DNA of 64,000 nt from Silene conica (taxonomy: Eukaryota > Streptophyta > Magnoliopsida > Caryophyllales > Caryophyllaceae), in the NCBI GenBank assembly GCA_029255685.2, contig CM055312.2:6224649-6288648 (forward strand). Reading direction: 5' to 3'. A program made the position numbers and the translations under genes. The notes under the pieces are model-generated. The model saw nothing but the letters and a program-made list of their open reading frames with translations. It was not told the DNA's origin and searched no databases. Shown here piece by piece: positions 48,302 through 60,424 of this stretch (positions within the stretch are counted from its first letter, which is position 1; the number at the start of each line of letters is the position of its first letter).

Positions 48302-51111
48302 TATAATACCCGCAATATCCGTAATAATTTTTTTTAACGGATAATTTTTATTTAAGCTCGAGTACTAATTAAATCCGGGTATGGTTTAATCAAAACCGAG
48401 AATTACGTACGTAAAACCGTCGCATGCATCTTTTCCGTCACGTAATCGTTAATCGTACACTCTAGACAAATGGACCAATGCATGCTAAAGGATTTGGCCA
48501 ATGCATGAGCAAGATTCCCTTCCCCTTTATCCCCCATTTGTGTCGCCACTCCCTTCCCCATAACCTCTCTTTTCCAATTTTCAACACCAACTAAAAGACA
48601 CCTTCTCCATCCTCCTATAAGCAAATATTCAGATTTGTAAACACACACAAACACAACAAAAAAAAATAAGAAAGAAGGAGGAGAGGGAGACGTGAGGAAG
48701 AAGAAGAAAGAACAAGAGGAGGAACTTGCATAACACTTGATTTCTACACTAAGTAAGCTTACATTTCTCTTCAAATCTGATTTTATAACCTTTTAACATG
48801 CATTCACATATCACTTAACATCTAAACATGAACTTAAGAATCTACAACCATGCATGCAAAGGATTGAACATAGTAAAAACCGTTTTTTTTGTCAAAAACG
48901 TAGCATGCATGTAGTAGATCTGAAAACACATGTTAAAATGAGTATTTTCAGAAAACAAAAATTTGGGACTTTCCTTAAGTTGTTATAAAATCACTCACCA
49001 AAAATTAGGATGTTTGCATGAACCGTTTAGAAATGAAAAATCATATACTACAGCCTGTTTTCTGTTGTCCGAATCACTAGATCTCACTTAAAGAGTCATC
49101 AAACCATATTTACAAAAGGAATCAGTGTCTCATCTCTTAATATGTTAAACTAAATTGAGTCTAGATGATAATAGGCTTTTGAATCAACTCGTTTCGTTTT
49201 GTTAAGAGGGATTTATGATGTAAAACTTTTCATGACTCATTTTCTGACCACTGTTTTGAAAACGTGTTTTTAGATCTGAAAACCCCATTCTTTAGACAAC
49301 ATGCATGGCTAACAATATGTTTTAGACACATAAAGGAATCCAATAAAACCGACCATGCACGAAAATATGATGTTTTGGATTTTATATGATTTTTACAAAT
49401 TTCGGTTGTGTTCTGGAAAAATGTTCTGTTTAGTCATACTTGTTAAAAGCTTGCATTTCCATAAAAGGGTAATTTAGTCATACATATAAATATAATCAGT
49501 GACCCATCTCTTCACATGTTAAATTTTAATGAATGTAGAGCGTAGTAGGCTTTCGTTTCGACGAGTTTCGACATGTTAAGAGTGTTTACCACCCCGTAAC
49601 TTTTTAAGACTCACTTTTTGACCAACTTTGGTAGACTGTAACTTTGGACCCCTTAAACACGTTTTTAGTCTCTGACCACAGAGACATTAAAGATGGAAGA
49701 CTCACTAAGGAACCAAACCCCACTGGTCTCGCCTCAAAATATTTAGTAACGAAGGAGATATGACGATTTAAAATTTCTGTTTTGAATCTGTAAAAACCGA
49801 GAAAGTATAGTTATCGCGTAAATTACTACAAGTAGCTTAGTAATGATCGTTCATATAAGTGACTATTATTTTAAATATTATGTAGAGTCGGGATTCGTAG
49901 AAGAGGCTCTCTAACCTTTAACCGCTTGCAAGGTAAGGGAAAACACCTTTTTCGTACCTTGTTGATAACCCGTTTGAATTATTGTCTATCTTGTATATTG
50001 ATATCTTTGTTATATTAAGTATCTATATTATTTGAACTTACCTTACAAATGTTTATGGATAAGGATTTATTTGTTTTAATCTCTGGAAAGGATATTGTAT
50101 TTGATAAGAAATAAGTATTTATGATTTTCGGAAATCCAAAACCGTTTTGCTTTCTACAAGTTTATAAGGACTTATCAAATGATTGAGGAAATGGTTTTGT
50201 TTTGGAAATGGAATTTCATATTGGTTGAAACGGTTTTGGTAGAGGGGTAGGTTGTCCCTAGTGAAAGGGATTTCCTATACAGAGCTTTTGATGGGGGTTA
50301 GTTGATCGAGACCCCGTCCTCTTATCTTCCTCTTTGGGGTTGGCCCTTAGAGGGGTGTGCACACTCGGGATGTTAGGACAGTTTAGTACATGATTTGGTG
50401 ACTCTCGTCTTATCCGGTTTGGGGCGAGTGTATCCACTTCATACGGCCTCTATCCAAAGTTATACCGATGTTGAAATGGTTGGAAAAGAAAGGTTTTCTT
50501 GAAATAGAACTATCTTGAAGGATTGGTTTGAGTTTGAATACTTTGGAATACTTATGTTAATCTTACCGTTTAAATTATTGTTTCCTTTGATTTAATGTTG
50601 GCAAGCTTTATATTATGTTCTTCAATTATTCGAAGTATTTTGATATGTATTATTATTTTATAAAATACCTTCCAAGCTATTCTTTCTTAATTCATTTATA
50701 TTGCTTTCAAATCGTTTACCTTACTCAACAATATTGTTGACCCCTTTTATTTGTTTTGTCCTTGCTTGGACCTGCGGTGATCACAAAATGTGTGAGCAGA
50801 TCGTGTGACAGGTACCCGTGGGAATTAGTCGTGGGATGCACAAGAGAGCGCGCTTAATGTTTCAATCAAAGACAAATGCTTTGACTCTTTATCTTCTTTT
50901 GGATCAATGAACTTTAATTTCGCTTCCGCAAACTTTAAAATTTGGTTGTATCGTATTTTATCATTTGGATTTTAAATTGCATTAGACAATTACCTATTTT
51001 ATTTCATGGTTAGGTACTACTATCACATTTGGTTTAATTGTGACACACCCATTATCCGAATTACACTGGAAAACCCTATTTATTAATGAATAGGATGATG
51101 GGGGTGTTACA
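48302..51111 (+). repeat. 5' LTR of the chromovirus
   Basis: Starts TATAATACCCGCAATATCCG, ends GGGGGTGTTACA. A CA-rich leader-like segment (AAACACACACAAACACAAC, about 48638-48657) may mark the transcribed part. The frame on the minus strand at 48403-48774 is not a gene; it repeats in the other LTR. Confidence 0.92.
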
Positions 51112-51114
51112 AAG

Positions 51115-51126
51115 TGGTATCAGAGC
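51115..51126 (+). other. Primer binding site of the chromovirus
   Basis: TGGTATCAGAGC, complementary to initiator Met tRNA, three bases past the 5' LTR. About 80 bp further lies an uninterrupted A run of around 30 (51208-51239) in the leader. Confidence 0.9.
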
Positions 51127-51206
51127 GGGTTTCCTTCTTGGAATAGGTGACTAGATCTTCATATCTCTTCACCACCCGTAAGTTGACCGACCTTGTTAAA
51201 TGTTTT

Positions 51207-51243
<37 letters not shown>

Positions 51244-51361
51244 TATTTAATTCGTGGTGAGATTGTGTGAGGGGGATACTTGGGACGGACCTTAATGCGT
51301 TGTTCTTATTTTAATAGCAATTATCTGATTAAGTATACCTTGATATGTACGTATTATTAGG

Positions 51362-51760
51362 ATGGATTTTCCTCGTGTTCACCCGTCCGATATCAAAATG
51401 CATCCGGATAGCTGTATTATGGAGCATTGTAGGCGTTATAAAGCGTACATGCAGTTCTATGCAGAGCTAGATAGTTATACTTTCAGTGATTGTACCTTCC
51501 TTCAAGGGAGGACTCTCATTGAGTCCCTTCCAACTAGTGGAGTTTACGCGGAGCTCAGGCAGGAGCTGTTAGATGAAGTAGAGTTCCATAATGAAGAGAG
51601 GGTTTTAGACCCCACGTTACCTGAGTACCCACTCCTTCACGACCTCGATTCAGTGATCCAGAGGTGCTATGAGGAGGTGCGCTATGAGGAGTTAGAATAT
51701 GAAACCGATGTGTCAATGGAGGAAGTCGTTAACCCTCCTAGTCCTAGTGGTGATAATTAG
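51362..51760 (+). CDS. Small extra frame upstream of gag in the chromovirus
   Basis: 132 codons, starting with ATG after a leader and ending 264 bp before the gag-pol start. The product is acidic, especially toward the C terminus (EEVRYEELEYETDVSMEEVV). I see no signal peptide, membrane segment or known motif. It is not a usual part of Tekay-type elements, which normally have a single gag-pol frame. It may be a captured host fragment, a regulatory short frame, or chance. Its being open in an otherwise whole element argues mildly for coding. Confidence 0.5.
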   Translation: MDFPRVHPSDIKMHPDSCIMEHCRRYKAYMQFYAELDSYTFSDCTFLQGRTLIESLPTSGVYAELRQELLDEVEFHNEERVLDPTLPEYPLLHDLDSVIQRCYEEVRYEELEYETDVSMEEVVNPPSPSGDN

Positions 51761-52024
51761 TTTCCTCAACTCCTATAGGAGGAGCCAAGATTTTTCTATG
51801 GTGCTTTGAACTCTAGAATTTCTTTTCATGATGTAGTGAACGTTTTCTTTCAAGTATTGAATCTGTTTTGTTGCGCTATGTTTATATGCCTAATCAGTTT
51901 CTTATTTTCATATCATAGCACGCTTTAGGATAAACGTAATATGATCGGATGTAGGATAGATGCCAATCACGTACGTATATTTATACAAAGAGCCTGAGTA
52001 TGTTTATTTCGCTGCGTAGTAACG

Positions 52025-55000
52025 ATGGCCCGTTCAAGCAACAACCACAACCGCGATGACGACAACAACCAGAACAACCAAGGAATGAATGAGGTTGTTC
52101 AACAATTAGTCCAGATCAACACCCGATTAGCTGAATCAATGGAACGAATGGCTCAGGGCAATGTTACAAACCCCGCGGCCAGCCTCACTAAGGCCGTAGG
52201 TCAGCAACGCCCTCCGCAATATGATGGCAAGGACGGAGACCCAGTAAAGCTTGAAAACTGGATCCGTGAGTTTGAGAAAATATTTCAAACCTTGCGATGT
52301 CCTGAGGAGTACATGGTGGATCAAGCCACCTACTACCTCACTGAAACTGCTGACATTTGGTGGGGCAATAACAAGGACCGGTTCTTAGAACCCGTGTATT
52401 ATCTTAATGATGAAGGAGAAGAAGTTGCTGAACCTTTTTCGTGGGAGGCTTTTAAGAAAGCGTTGAGAGCTGAGTTCTTTCCCGAACACCTTCGAAGGGC
52501 AAAGAGGAGAGAATTTGACAACCTCAAGCAAGGATCAATGACTGTTCAGGAATACTATCAAAAGTTTCAAGAGCTGTCTCGTTTCGCGTCAAACTTAGTT
52601 CCCGACGAAGCTTCCAAAGCAGATAAGTTCGAGCGAAACCTCGAGCTCGGCATTAGAGACCGTCTAGGAGGACAAGAGTTCGCCACTCTAGCCGCAGTTT
52701 ACTGTCGAGCCAGCAACATTGAGAAAGTCTTGGAGGAAAAGAAAGCTGCCGCCGGAGAGAAACGAAAGGGCACACAATCTGATGTGGGCCAAGGGTCCCA
52801 CAAGAAAGGAAACTTTGCCAATCTGCCGCCCAGACCGAAATCTTTTGGGAACCCTGGAAAAAGCCTAGTCACGAATTTTCAAGGGAAGCAGTTCGTGAGG
52901 CATTACTTCTGTAAACAATGTCGTCAAGATCACCCTGGGAAAGATTGCAATGGCAACCCTGTTCGCTGTAACTCCTGCAACAAAATGGGGCATCGGGCTT
53001 ATGAGTGCTATTCCAAGGAGCGACAGTCTCATCAAGGGAACCAAGCTCGCCAAGGAGGAATGCCTGTTAGGACTACTGGGAGCTATGCTAATTCTAATCG
53101 TGCTCAACCTGCCACTCGACCCCAAGGGAACCCCAATAACCAAGGCACCAGCAGAGCGCCAACCAATGGAGGCAATACCCAAGCTGCTTCAACCAGCACC
53201 GTTCAAGGAGGAAATGGAAATCGAACTGGGAGACTCTTTGCCATTGGCCGAGATGAAGCTGAAAAGACTGAGAACGTCGTGACCGGTACTTTCCTAATCA
53301 ATTCTAAACTCTCTTATGTTCTATTTGATTCAGGAGCATCTCATTCTTTCATAGCCAGTTCTTTTGCACCCAATCTCGACCTTAGGCAATATGAAGTTAT
53401 AGAAAGCAATTTTGTGCAACCATCAGGAGAGGTGGTGAGATGCACACGAATCTATAAGGATGTGTCTATAACCATCATGGGGACCGATTTTCTTGCTGAC
53501 CTCATCGAGTTTCCACTAGGAAATTTTGATGTAATACTAGGGATGGATTGGTTAAATAGACATAAGGCTAAGATTGATTGTTGGCAACAAAAAGTTTCGA
53601 TGAGAGGACCCAAAGGAGTCCGAGTATCATACAAAGGTGTCATAGTCAAACCCAAAGTAAAACTTATTTCTGTCCTTACCTTAAAATCATACCTAAGGAA
53701 AGGGTGTCCATTCATCTTGTGTCATGTCCATGACGTGTCCATTGAGGGCCCGAAAGTTGAAGATGTGGAGATAGTTCGGGAATTTGCGGATGTCTTTCCT
53801 GACGAAATTCCCGGCATGCCTCCGCAAAGGGAAGTTGAATTTCGAATTGACCTAGTTCCGGGATCAGGCCCAATCTCGAAAGCACCCTATAGGATGGCAC
53901 CGAAGGAATTAGCTGAGTTAAAGACTCAATTAGAAGAGCTACTTGAAAAGGGTTATATCCGCCCAAGTGTGTCGCCATGGGGAGCACCCGTCTTGTTTGT
54001 GAGAAAGAAAGATGGAAGTTTAAGGTTGTGCATAGACTATCGTGAGCTGAACCATGTGACGGTGAAGAACCGATATCCGTTACCCCGAATCGACGACCTC
54101 TTCGACCAATTGCGCGGAGCAGGAGTGTTCTCAAAGATAGACCTCAGATCTGGATACCATCAATTAAGAATAGCTGGAGAAGATATACCAAAGACTGCTT
54201 TCCGGACCAGATATGGTCACTATGAGTTCACTGTAATGCCATTTGGTCTTACAAATGCACCTGCTGTGTTCATGGACCTAATGAACCGAGTATTCCGACC
54301 ATTCTTGGATAAGTTCGTGGTCGTCTTCATCGATGATATCTTGGTATACTCAAAGAACCAACAAGATCACAAGGAACACCTGAGACTAATTCTCCAAACT
54401 TTGAGAGACAATCAACTATATGCTAAGATGTCGAAATGCGAGTTTTGGCTAGAAAAAGTATCATTTCTGGGTCATGTTATCTCGAGAGAGGGAGTTTCAG
54501 TCGACCCCAGCAAAGTAGAAGCCGTCTCAAATTGGTCAACTCCGAAGAATGTGACCGAGATCCGTAGCTTTCTAGGCTTGGCCGGTTACTATAGGCGCTT
54601 TGTAAAGGATTTCTCCAAGATTGCCCGACCGATGACTTCGCTTATGAAAAAGGCTAACAAGTTCCAATGGGATGACAACTGTGAGAAAGCATTCCAAACT
54701 CTCAAGGAGCGATTAACAACCGCCCCAGTCCTAGCGTTACCAAGTGGGAATGAAAATTTTGAGGTGTTTACGGACGCATCGAAAAATGGCCTAGGATGCG
54801 TACTGATGCAGAATCGTCGAGTAATCGCTTATGCATCCAGACAACTGAAGACACATGAAGTCAACTACCCAACCCATGATTTGGAATTAGCTGCCGTTGT
54901 CTTTGCCCTCAAGATATGGCGTCATTACCTTTACGGTATAACCTTCAAGATCTTTTCCGATCACAAGAGCCTAAAGTACATTTTCACTCAAAAGGAGCTG

Positions 55001-56662
55001 AACATGAGACAAAGGAGATGGTTGGAGTTAATTAAAGACTATGACATGGAGATCCAATACCACGAAGGAAAAGCAAATGTGGTGGCCGACGCACTCAGTC
55101 GGAAATGTGTGCATTCACTATGTGGAGCTATCTCACAAAGAAAGCTAAGGGAGGAGATACAGAACATGGGTATCAACGTAATCTCTCATGGTGGGAGCAT
55201 GAACGATTTCACCCTGTCGCCCGACCTATATGAGGAGATCCGAAAGGAACAAGCTGAAGATGAAATGATTAAGACAAAGAAAGCAAAGATTGGAACCCCG
55301 AGTGGAGAAGGTTTCGCTATCGGGAATGATGGGAGCCTTCACTACAAGGAAAGATGGTGTGTACCCCAAAATTCCGAGCTGAAAAGGAGAATCATGGAGG
55401 AAGCACACAATACACCTTATTCAGTACATCCAGGAGGAGACAAACTATATAAGGACTTGAAAAAGACCTTCTGGTGGCCGAACATGAAGAGAGAAGTAGC
55501 AGAATTCGTATCACGATGCCTAACCTGTCAAAAGGTAAAGATCGAACATAGAAGACCGCAAGGGCTACTACAACCCTTGGACATTCCAGAATGGAAATGG
55601 GATTCAATTTCTATGGATTTCATTACTGCCTTACCAAGGACCAAAAAGGGAAATAACATGATTTGGGTAATTGTGGACCGTTTGACAAAGGCTGCACAGT
55701 TCATACCAATGAAGGATACTTGGAACAAGAGAGAACTCGCCATAGCTTATAGGAAGCATGTGCTGAGATTACACGGTGTTCCGAAGAGCATCATTTCGGA
55801 TAGAGACTCAAGATTCATTTCCCGATTTTGGCAAGAATTGCAAGAGTCCTTAGGAACCAAGTTGAAGATGAGTACCGCTTTCCATCCTGCAACCGATGGT
55901 CAAACCGAGAGAACAATCCAGACTTTAGAAGACATGCTTAGAGCTTGCGCTCTGGAGTTCAAAGGTTCATGGGAGGACATGCTTGATCTCATCGAATTCT
56001 CATATAACAACAGTTATCACGCTAGCATCAAGATGGCACCTTTCGAAGCCCTTTACGGGAGAAAATGTAGAAGCCCTGTCTGTTGGGATGATCTCACAGA
56101 TAGCGTTGTGCTTGGACCACAGATGATTCAAGAAATGATCCAACAAATCCATGTGATCCGGCAAAAGATGAAAGCAGCCCAAGATAGACAAAAGAGCTAT
56201 GCCGACCTTCACAGAAGAAGTGTTGAATTCGAAGTTGGGGATAAAGTCTTGTTGCGAGTGTCACCAATGAGAGGAGTAATGCGATTCGGTAAGAAAGGGA
56301 AGTTAAGCCCCAAGTACATAGGCCCGTATGAGATTTTAGAACGTGTTGGAGAGGTAGCCTACCGCCTAGCGTTACCGCCATCCTTGGATCGCGTCCATAA
56401 CGTTTTCCATGTTTCTCAACTCCGCAAGTATTTAAGTGACCCGTCGCACATCATAGAACCCGAGGTGCTAGAACTCGATGACTCACTATCTTATGAGGAG
56501 CAACCCGTTAAGATCTTGGATAGTAAAATTCGAAGGACTCGGAATAAAGAGACTCGTATTATCAAAGTGTTATGGTCAAACCACGACACCGAGGAGGCCA
56601 CTTGGGAAGCCGAGGAGGCCATGAGACTTAAATATCCACAACTTTTCGAGGTAATTACCTAG
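52025..56662 (+). CDS. Chromovirus gag-pol polyprotein (retroelement)
   Basis: A single frame of 1,545 residues. Domains in order: gag core (about 75-230), zinc knuckle of the CX2CX4HX4C type (about 310-328), aspartic protease with DSGAS (about 436), reverse transcriptase (about 640-800, FIDD motif near 765), RNase H (about 905-1020), integrase with an N-terminal zinc-binding part (about 1127-1165) and catalytic core (about 1190-1330), and a C-terminal chromodomain (about 1494-1545). The chromodomain and gag-pol in one frame place it in the chromoviruses, Tekay/Del-like. Looks whole. Confidence 0.93.
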   Translation: MARSSNNHNRDDDNNQNNQGMNEVVQQLVQINTRLAESMERMAQGNVTNPAASLTKAVGQQRPPQYDGKDGDPVKLENWIREFEKIFQTLRCPEEYMVDQATYYLTETADIWWGNNKDRFLEPVYYLNDEGEEVAEPFSWEAFKKALRAEFFPEHLRRAKRREFDNLKQGSMTVQEYYQKFQELSRFASNLVPDEASKADKFERNLELGIRDRLGGQEFATLAAVYCRASNIEKVLEEKKAAAGEKRKGTQSDVGQGSHKKGNFANLPPRPKSFGNPGKSLVTNFQGKQFVRHYFCKQCRQDHPGKDCNGNPVRCNSCNKMGHRAYECYSKERQSHQGNQARQGGMPVRTTGSYANSNRAQPATRPQGNPNNQGTSRAPTNGGNTQAASTSTVQGGNGNRTGRLFAIGRDEAEKTENVVTGTFLINSKLSYVLFDSGASHSFIASSFAPNLDLRQYEVIESNFVQPSGEVVRCTRIYKDVSITIMGTDFLADLIEFPLGNFDVILGMDWLNRHKAKIDCWQQKVSMRGPKGVRVSYKGVIVKPKVKLISVLTLKSYLRKGCPFILCHVHDVSIEGPKVEDVEIVREFADVFPDEIPGMPPQREVEFRIDLVPGSGPISKAPYRMAPKELAELKTQLEELLEKGYIRPSVSPWGAPVLFVRKKDGSLRLCIDYRELNHVTVKNRYPLPRIDDLFDQLRGAGVFSKIDLRSGYHQLRIAGEDIPKTAFRTRYGHYEFTVMPFGLTNAPAVFMDLMNRVFRPFLDKFVVVFIDDILVYSKNQQDHKEHLRLILQTLRDNQLYAKMSKCEFWLEKVSFLGHVISREGVSVDPSKVEAVSNWSTPKNVTEIRSFLGLAGYYRRFVKDFSKIARPMTSLMKKANKFQWDDNCEKAFQTLKERLTTAPVLALPSGNENFEVFTDASKNGLGCVLMQNRRVIAYASRQLKTHEVNYPTHDLELAAVVFALKIWRHYLYGITFKIFSDHKSLKYIFTQKELNMRQRRWLELIKDYDMEIQYHEGKANVVADALSRKCVHSLCGAISQRKLREEIQNMGINVISHGGSMNDFTLSPDLYEEIRKEQAEDEMIKTKKAKIGTPSGEGFAIGNDGSLHYKERWCVPQNSELKRRIMEEAHNTPYSVHPGGDKLYKDLKKTFWWPNMKREVAEFVSRCLTCQKVKIEHRRPQGLLQPLDIPEWKWDSISMDFITALPRTKKGNNMIWVIVDRLTKAAQFIPMKDTWNKRELAIAYRKHVLRLHGVPKSIISDRDSRFISRFWQELQESLGTKLKMSTAFHPATDGQTERTIQTLEDMLRACALEFKGSWEDMLDLIEFSYNNSYHASIKMAPFEALYGRKCRSPVCWDDLTDSVVLGPQMIQEMIQQIHVIRQKMKAAQDRQKSYADLHRRSVEFEVGDKVLLRVSPMRGVMRFGKKGKLSPKYIGPYEILERVGEVAYRLALPPSLDRVHNVFHVSQLRKYLSDPSHIIEPEVLELDDSLSYEEQPVKILDSKIRRTRNKETRIIKVLWSNHDTEEATWEAEEAMRLKYPQLFEVIT

Positions 56663-56836
56663 TTACGAGGACGTAACAATCCTTAAGCGAGGTAGGATGT
56701 AATACCCACATATTTTATTTGGCATTTCCTTATTCTTTTTTTGCTTGATTTGGGATCGTTTTAATAATGGTGTTAGCTTGCGCGTAGAGGGTAGTTTTAA
56801 ACTTCGAGGACGAAGTTCGTTTTAAGGTGGGTAGAT

Positions 56837-59646
56837 TATAATACCCGCAATATCCGTAATAATTTTTTTTAACGGATAATTTTTATTTAAGCTCGAGTAC
56901 TAATTAAATCCGGGTATGGTTTAATCAAAACCGAGAATTACGTACGTAAAACCGTCGCATGCATCTTTTCCGTCACGTAATCGTTAATCGTACACTCTAG
57001 ACAAATGGACCAATGCATGCTAAAGGATTTGGCCAATGCATGAGCAAGATTCCCTTCCCCTTTGTCCCCCATTTGTGTCGCCACTCCCTTCCCCATAACC
57101 TCTCTTTTCCAATTTTCAACACCAACTAAAAGACACCTTCTCCATCCTCCTATAAGAAAATATTCAGATTTGTAAACACACACAAACACAACAAAAAAAA
57201 ATAAGAAAGAAGGAGGAGAGGGAGACGTGAGGAAGAAGAAGAAAGAACAAGAGGAGGAACTTGCATAACACTTGATTTCTACACTAAGTAAGCTTACATT
57301 TCTCTTCAAATCTGATTTTATAACCTTTTAACATGCATTCACATATCACTTAACATCTAAACATGAACTTAAGAATCTACAACCATGCATGCAAAGGATT
57401 GAACATAGTAAAAACCGTTTTTTTTGTCAAAAACGTAGCATGCATGTAGTAGATCTGAAAACACATGTTAAAATGAGTATTTTCAGAAAACAAAAATTTG
57501 GGACTTTCCTTAAGTTGTTATAAAATCACTCACCAAAAATTAGGATGTTTGCATGAACCGTTTAGAAATGAAAAATCATATACTACAGCCTGTTTTCTGT
57601 TGTCCGAATCACTAGATCTCACTTAAAGAGTCATCAAACCATATTTACAAAAGGAATCAGTGTCTCATCTCTTAATATGTTAAACTAAATTGAGTCTAGA
57701 TGATAATAGGCTTTTGAATCAACTCGTTTCGTTTTGTTAAGAGGGATTTATGATGTAAAACTTTTCATGACTCATTTTCTGACCACTGTTTTGAAAACGT
57801 GTTTTTAGATCTGAAAAACCCATTCTTTAGACAACATGCATGGCTAACAATATGTTTTAGACACATAAAGGAATCCAATAAAACCGACCATGCACGAAAA
57901 TATGATGTTTTGGATTTTATATGATTTTTACAAATTTCGGTTGTGTTCTGGAAAAATGTTCTGTTTAGTCATACTTGTTAAAAGCTTGCATTTCCATAAA
58001 AGGGTAATTTAGTCATACATATAAATATAATCAGTGACCCATCTCTTCACATGTTAAATTTTAATGAATGTAGAGCGTAGTAGGCTTTCGTTTCGACGAG
58101 TTTCGACATGTTAAGAGTGTTTACCACCCCGTAACTTTTTAAGACTCACTTTTTGACCAACTTTGGTAGACTGTAACTTTGGACCCCTTAAACACGTTTT
58201 TAGTCTCTGACCACAGAGACATTAAAGATGGAAGACTCACTAAGGAACCAAACCCCACTGGTCTCGCCTCAAAATATTTAGTAACGAAGGAGATATGACG
58301 ATTTAAAATTTCTGTTTTGAATCTGTAAAAACCGAGAAAGTATAGTTATCGCGTAAATTACTACAAGTAGCTTAGTAATGATCGTTCATATAAGTGACTA
58401 TTATTTTAAATATTATGTAGAGTCGGGATTCGTAGAAGAGGCTCTCTAACCTTTAACCGCTTGCAAGGTAAGGGAAAACACCTTTTTCGTACCTTGTTGA
58501 TAACCCGTTTGAATTATTGTCTATCTTGTATATTGATATCTTTGTTATATTAAGTATCTATATTATTTGAACTTACCTTACAAATGTTTATGGATAAGGA
58601 TTTATTTGTTTTAATCTCTGGAAAGGATATTGTATTTGATAAGAAATAAGTATTTATGATTTTCGGAAATCCAAAACCGTTTTGCTTTCTACAAGTTTAT
58701 AAGGACTTATCAAATGATTGAGGAAATGGTTTTGTTTTGGAAATGGAATTTCATATTGGTTGAAACGGTTTTGGTAGAGGGGTAGGTTGTCCCTAGTGAA
58801 AGGGATTTCCTATACAGAGCTTTTGATGGGGGTTAGTTGATCGAGACCCCGTCCTCTTATCTTCCTCTTTGGGGTTGGCCCTTAGAGGGGTGTGCACACT
58901 CGGGATGTTAGGACAGTTTAGTACATGATTTGGTGACTCTCGTCTTATCCGGTTTGGGGCGAGTGTATCCACTTCATACGGCCTCTATCCAAAGTTATAC
59001 CGATGTTGAAATGGTTGGAAAAGAAAGGTTTTCTTGAAATAGAACTATCTTGAAGGATTGGTTTGAGTTTGAATACTTTGGAATACTTATGTTAATCTTA
59101 CCGTTTAAATTATTGTTTCCTTTGATTTAATGTTGGCAAGCTTTATATTATGTTCTTCAATTATTCGAAGTATTTTGATATGTATTATTATTTTATAAAA
59201 TACCTTCCAAGCTATTCTTTCTTAATTCATTTATATTGCTTTCAAATCGTTTACCTTACTCAACAATATTGTTGACCCCTTTTATTTGTTTTGTCCTTGC
59301 TTGGACCTGCGGTGATCACAAAATGTGTGAGCAGATCGTGTGACAGGTACCCGTGGGAATTAGTCGTGGGATGCACAAGAGAGCGCGCTTAATGTTTCAA
59401 TCAAAGACAAATGCTTTGACTCTTTATCTTCTTTTGGATCAATGAACTTTAATTTCGCTTCCGCAAACTTTAAAATTTGGTTGTATCGTATTTTATCATT
59501 TGGATTTTAAATTGCATTAGACAATTACCTATTTTATTTCATGGTTAGGTACTACTATCACATTTGGTTTAATTGTGACACACCCATTATCCGAATTACA
59601 CTGGAAAACCCTATTTATTAATGAATAGGATGATGGGGGTGTTACA
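56837..59646 (+). repeat. 3' LTR of the chromovirus
   Basis: Same length and nearly the same sequence as the 5' LTR. Upstream (56662-56836) are two AGGA-loop hairpins (56662-56677 and 56800-56817) and the purine-rich AAGGTGGGTAGA. Confidence 0.92.
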
Positions 59647-59835
59647 GTAACCTAATCCAAATTACAGTCCTAACACAACATACCCCATAATCCAAAGGTA
59701 ACACAGAACTGTAACCTAATCCAAATTACAGTCCTAACACAACATACTACATTCCAAACTGTGACCTAATCCAAATCACAGTTCTACAACACATTTCACG
59801 TCAAAACTATGACCTAATCCAAATCATAGTCCTAC
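59647..59835. repeat. Tandem hairpin array in LTR B, right part
   Basis: Continuation of the 64-bp array after the chromovirus: two CTGTAA/TTACAG units, then CTGTGA/TCACAG, then CTATGA/TCATAG. Edge units diverge in arm sequence while keeping the loop CCTAATCCAAA. Confidence 0.88.
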
Positions 59836-60111
59836 AATTTCAATACTGAACATACTCAATTTATAACTAGCTATGTAACGACGTATACTTAAACCAACAC
59901 TTAATTGACCCCGGGAATTAAGCCGAGGGAGAGCCGGTTTCCCTTTCGGTTGCCCGACCGGGGGGTCTCTATCCTCACTCTATTTCCGAACCCAATATAG
60001 TGCCGCCCGAACCTCGGGGACTTCAAACAAGCATACGAAGCATACGCAAAAGGAATCAATACAATCCGACTTGATGAAAATCAAAAGATATAAGGTAAAC
60101 AATACAATCAG

Positions 60112-60424
60112 GGGCTCTCAGCCGGTTGGCCACAGGCGGCCGGTCGACCGGCTGAGAGTCCTTTTACTCTCAAGCCGACAAGCACAAAAACAATGCAAAT
60201 AGGTCTCCCAGCCGGCCGGTCGGCTGCCGGTCCACCGGCTGGGGACCCCTTCTCCCTTTCCTCACAACCACGCACAATACACAATTGGGACTCCCAGCCG
60301 GCCGGCCGGCTGCCGGTCCACCGGCTGGGGGCCCTTTTTCCCAAATTTCTCAAAAATCAAACAACGCAATATGGGACTCTGAGCCGGCCAGTCGGCCGCC
60401 GGTCGGTCGACCGGCTCAGAGCCT
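60112..60424. repeat. Four AGCCGG hairpins in LTR B
   Basis: At about 60112-60160, 60202-60247, 60287-60333 and 60373-60424, spaced 85-90 bp. Outer arms differ but pair: CTCTCAG with CTGAGAG in the first, CTCTGAG with CTCAGAG in the fourth. Spacers of about 40 bp begin CCTTTT or CCCCTTCT. The open frames with repeated PAGRP-like words on both strands are products of this array. Confidence 0.88.

Larger units (their letters stand above)
48302..59646 (+). mobile_element. Tekay-like chromovirus (Ty3/Gypsy), looks whole
   Basis: 11,345 bp with two LTRs of equal length (48302-51111 and 56837-59646, 2,810 bp each) that differ at only a few positions by eye. A perfect TSD gtaac lies at 48297-48301 and 59647-59651. 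The primer binding site TGGTATCAGAGC is at 51115-51126. It has an extra small frame (51362-51760), one long gag-pol frame (52025-56662) ending in a chromodomain, then two AGGA-loop hairpins and a purine-rich tract before the right LTR. No break is evident. LTR similarity suggests a very recent insertion. It sits in the hairpin array of LTR B. Confidence 0.93.

Noticed and set aside
48403-48774. 123-codon frame in the chromovirus LTR, also at 56938-57309
   Set aside because: Poly-Ser/Phe frame in LTR leader-like DNA, antisense to the element, no motif.
53712-54134. Antisense frame within the chromovirus gag-pol
   Set aside because: Shadow of the sense frame.
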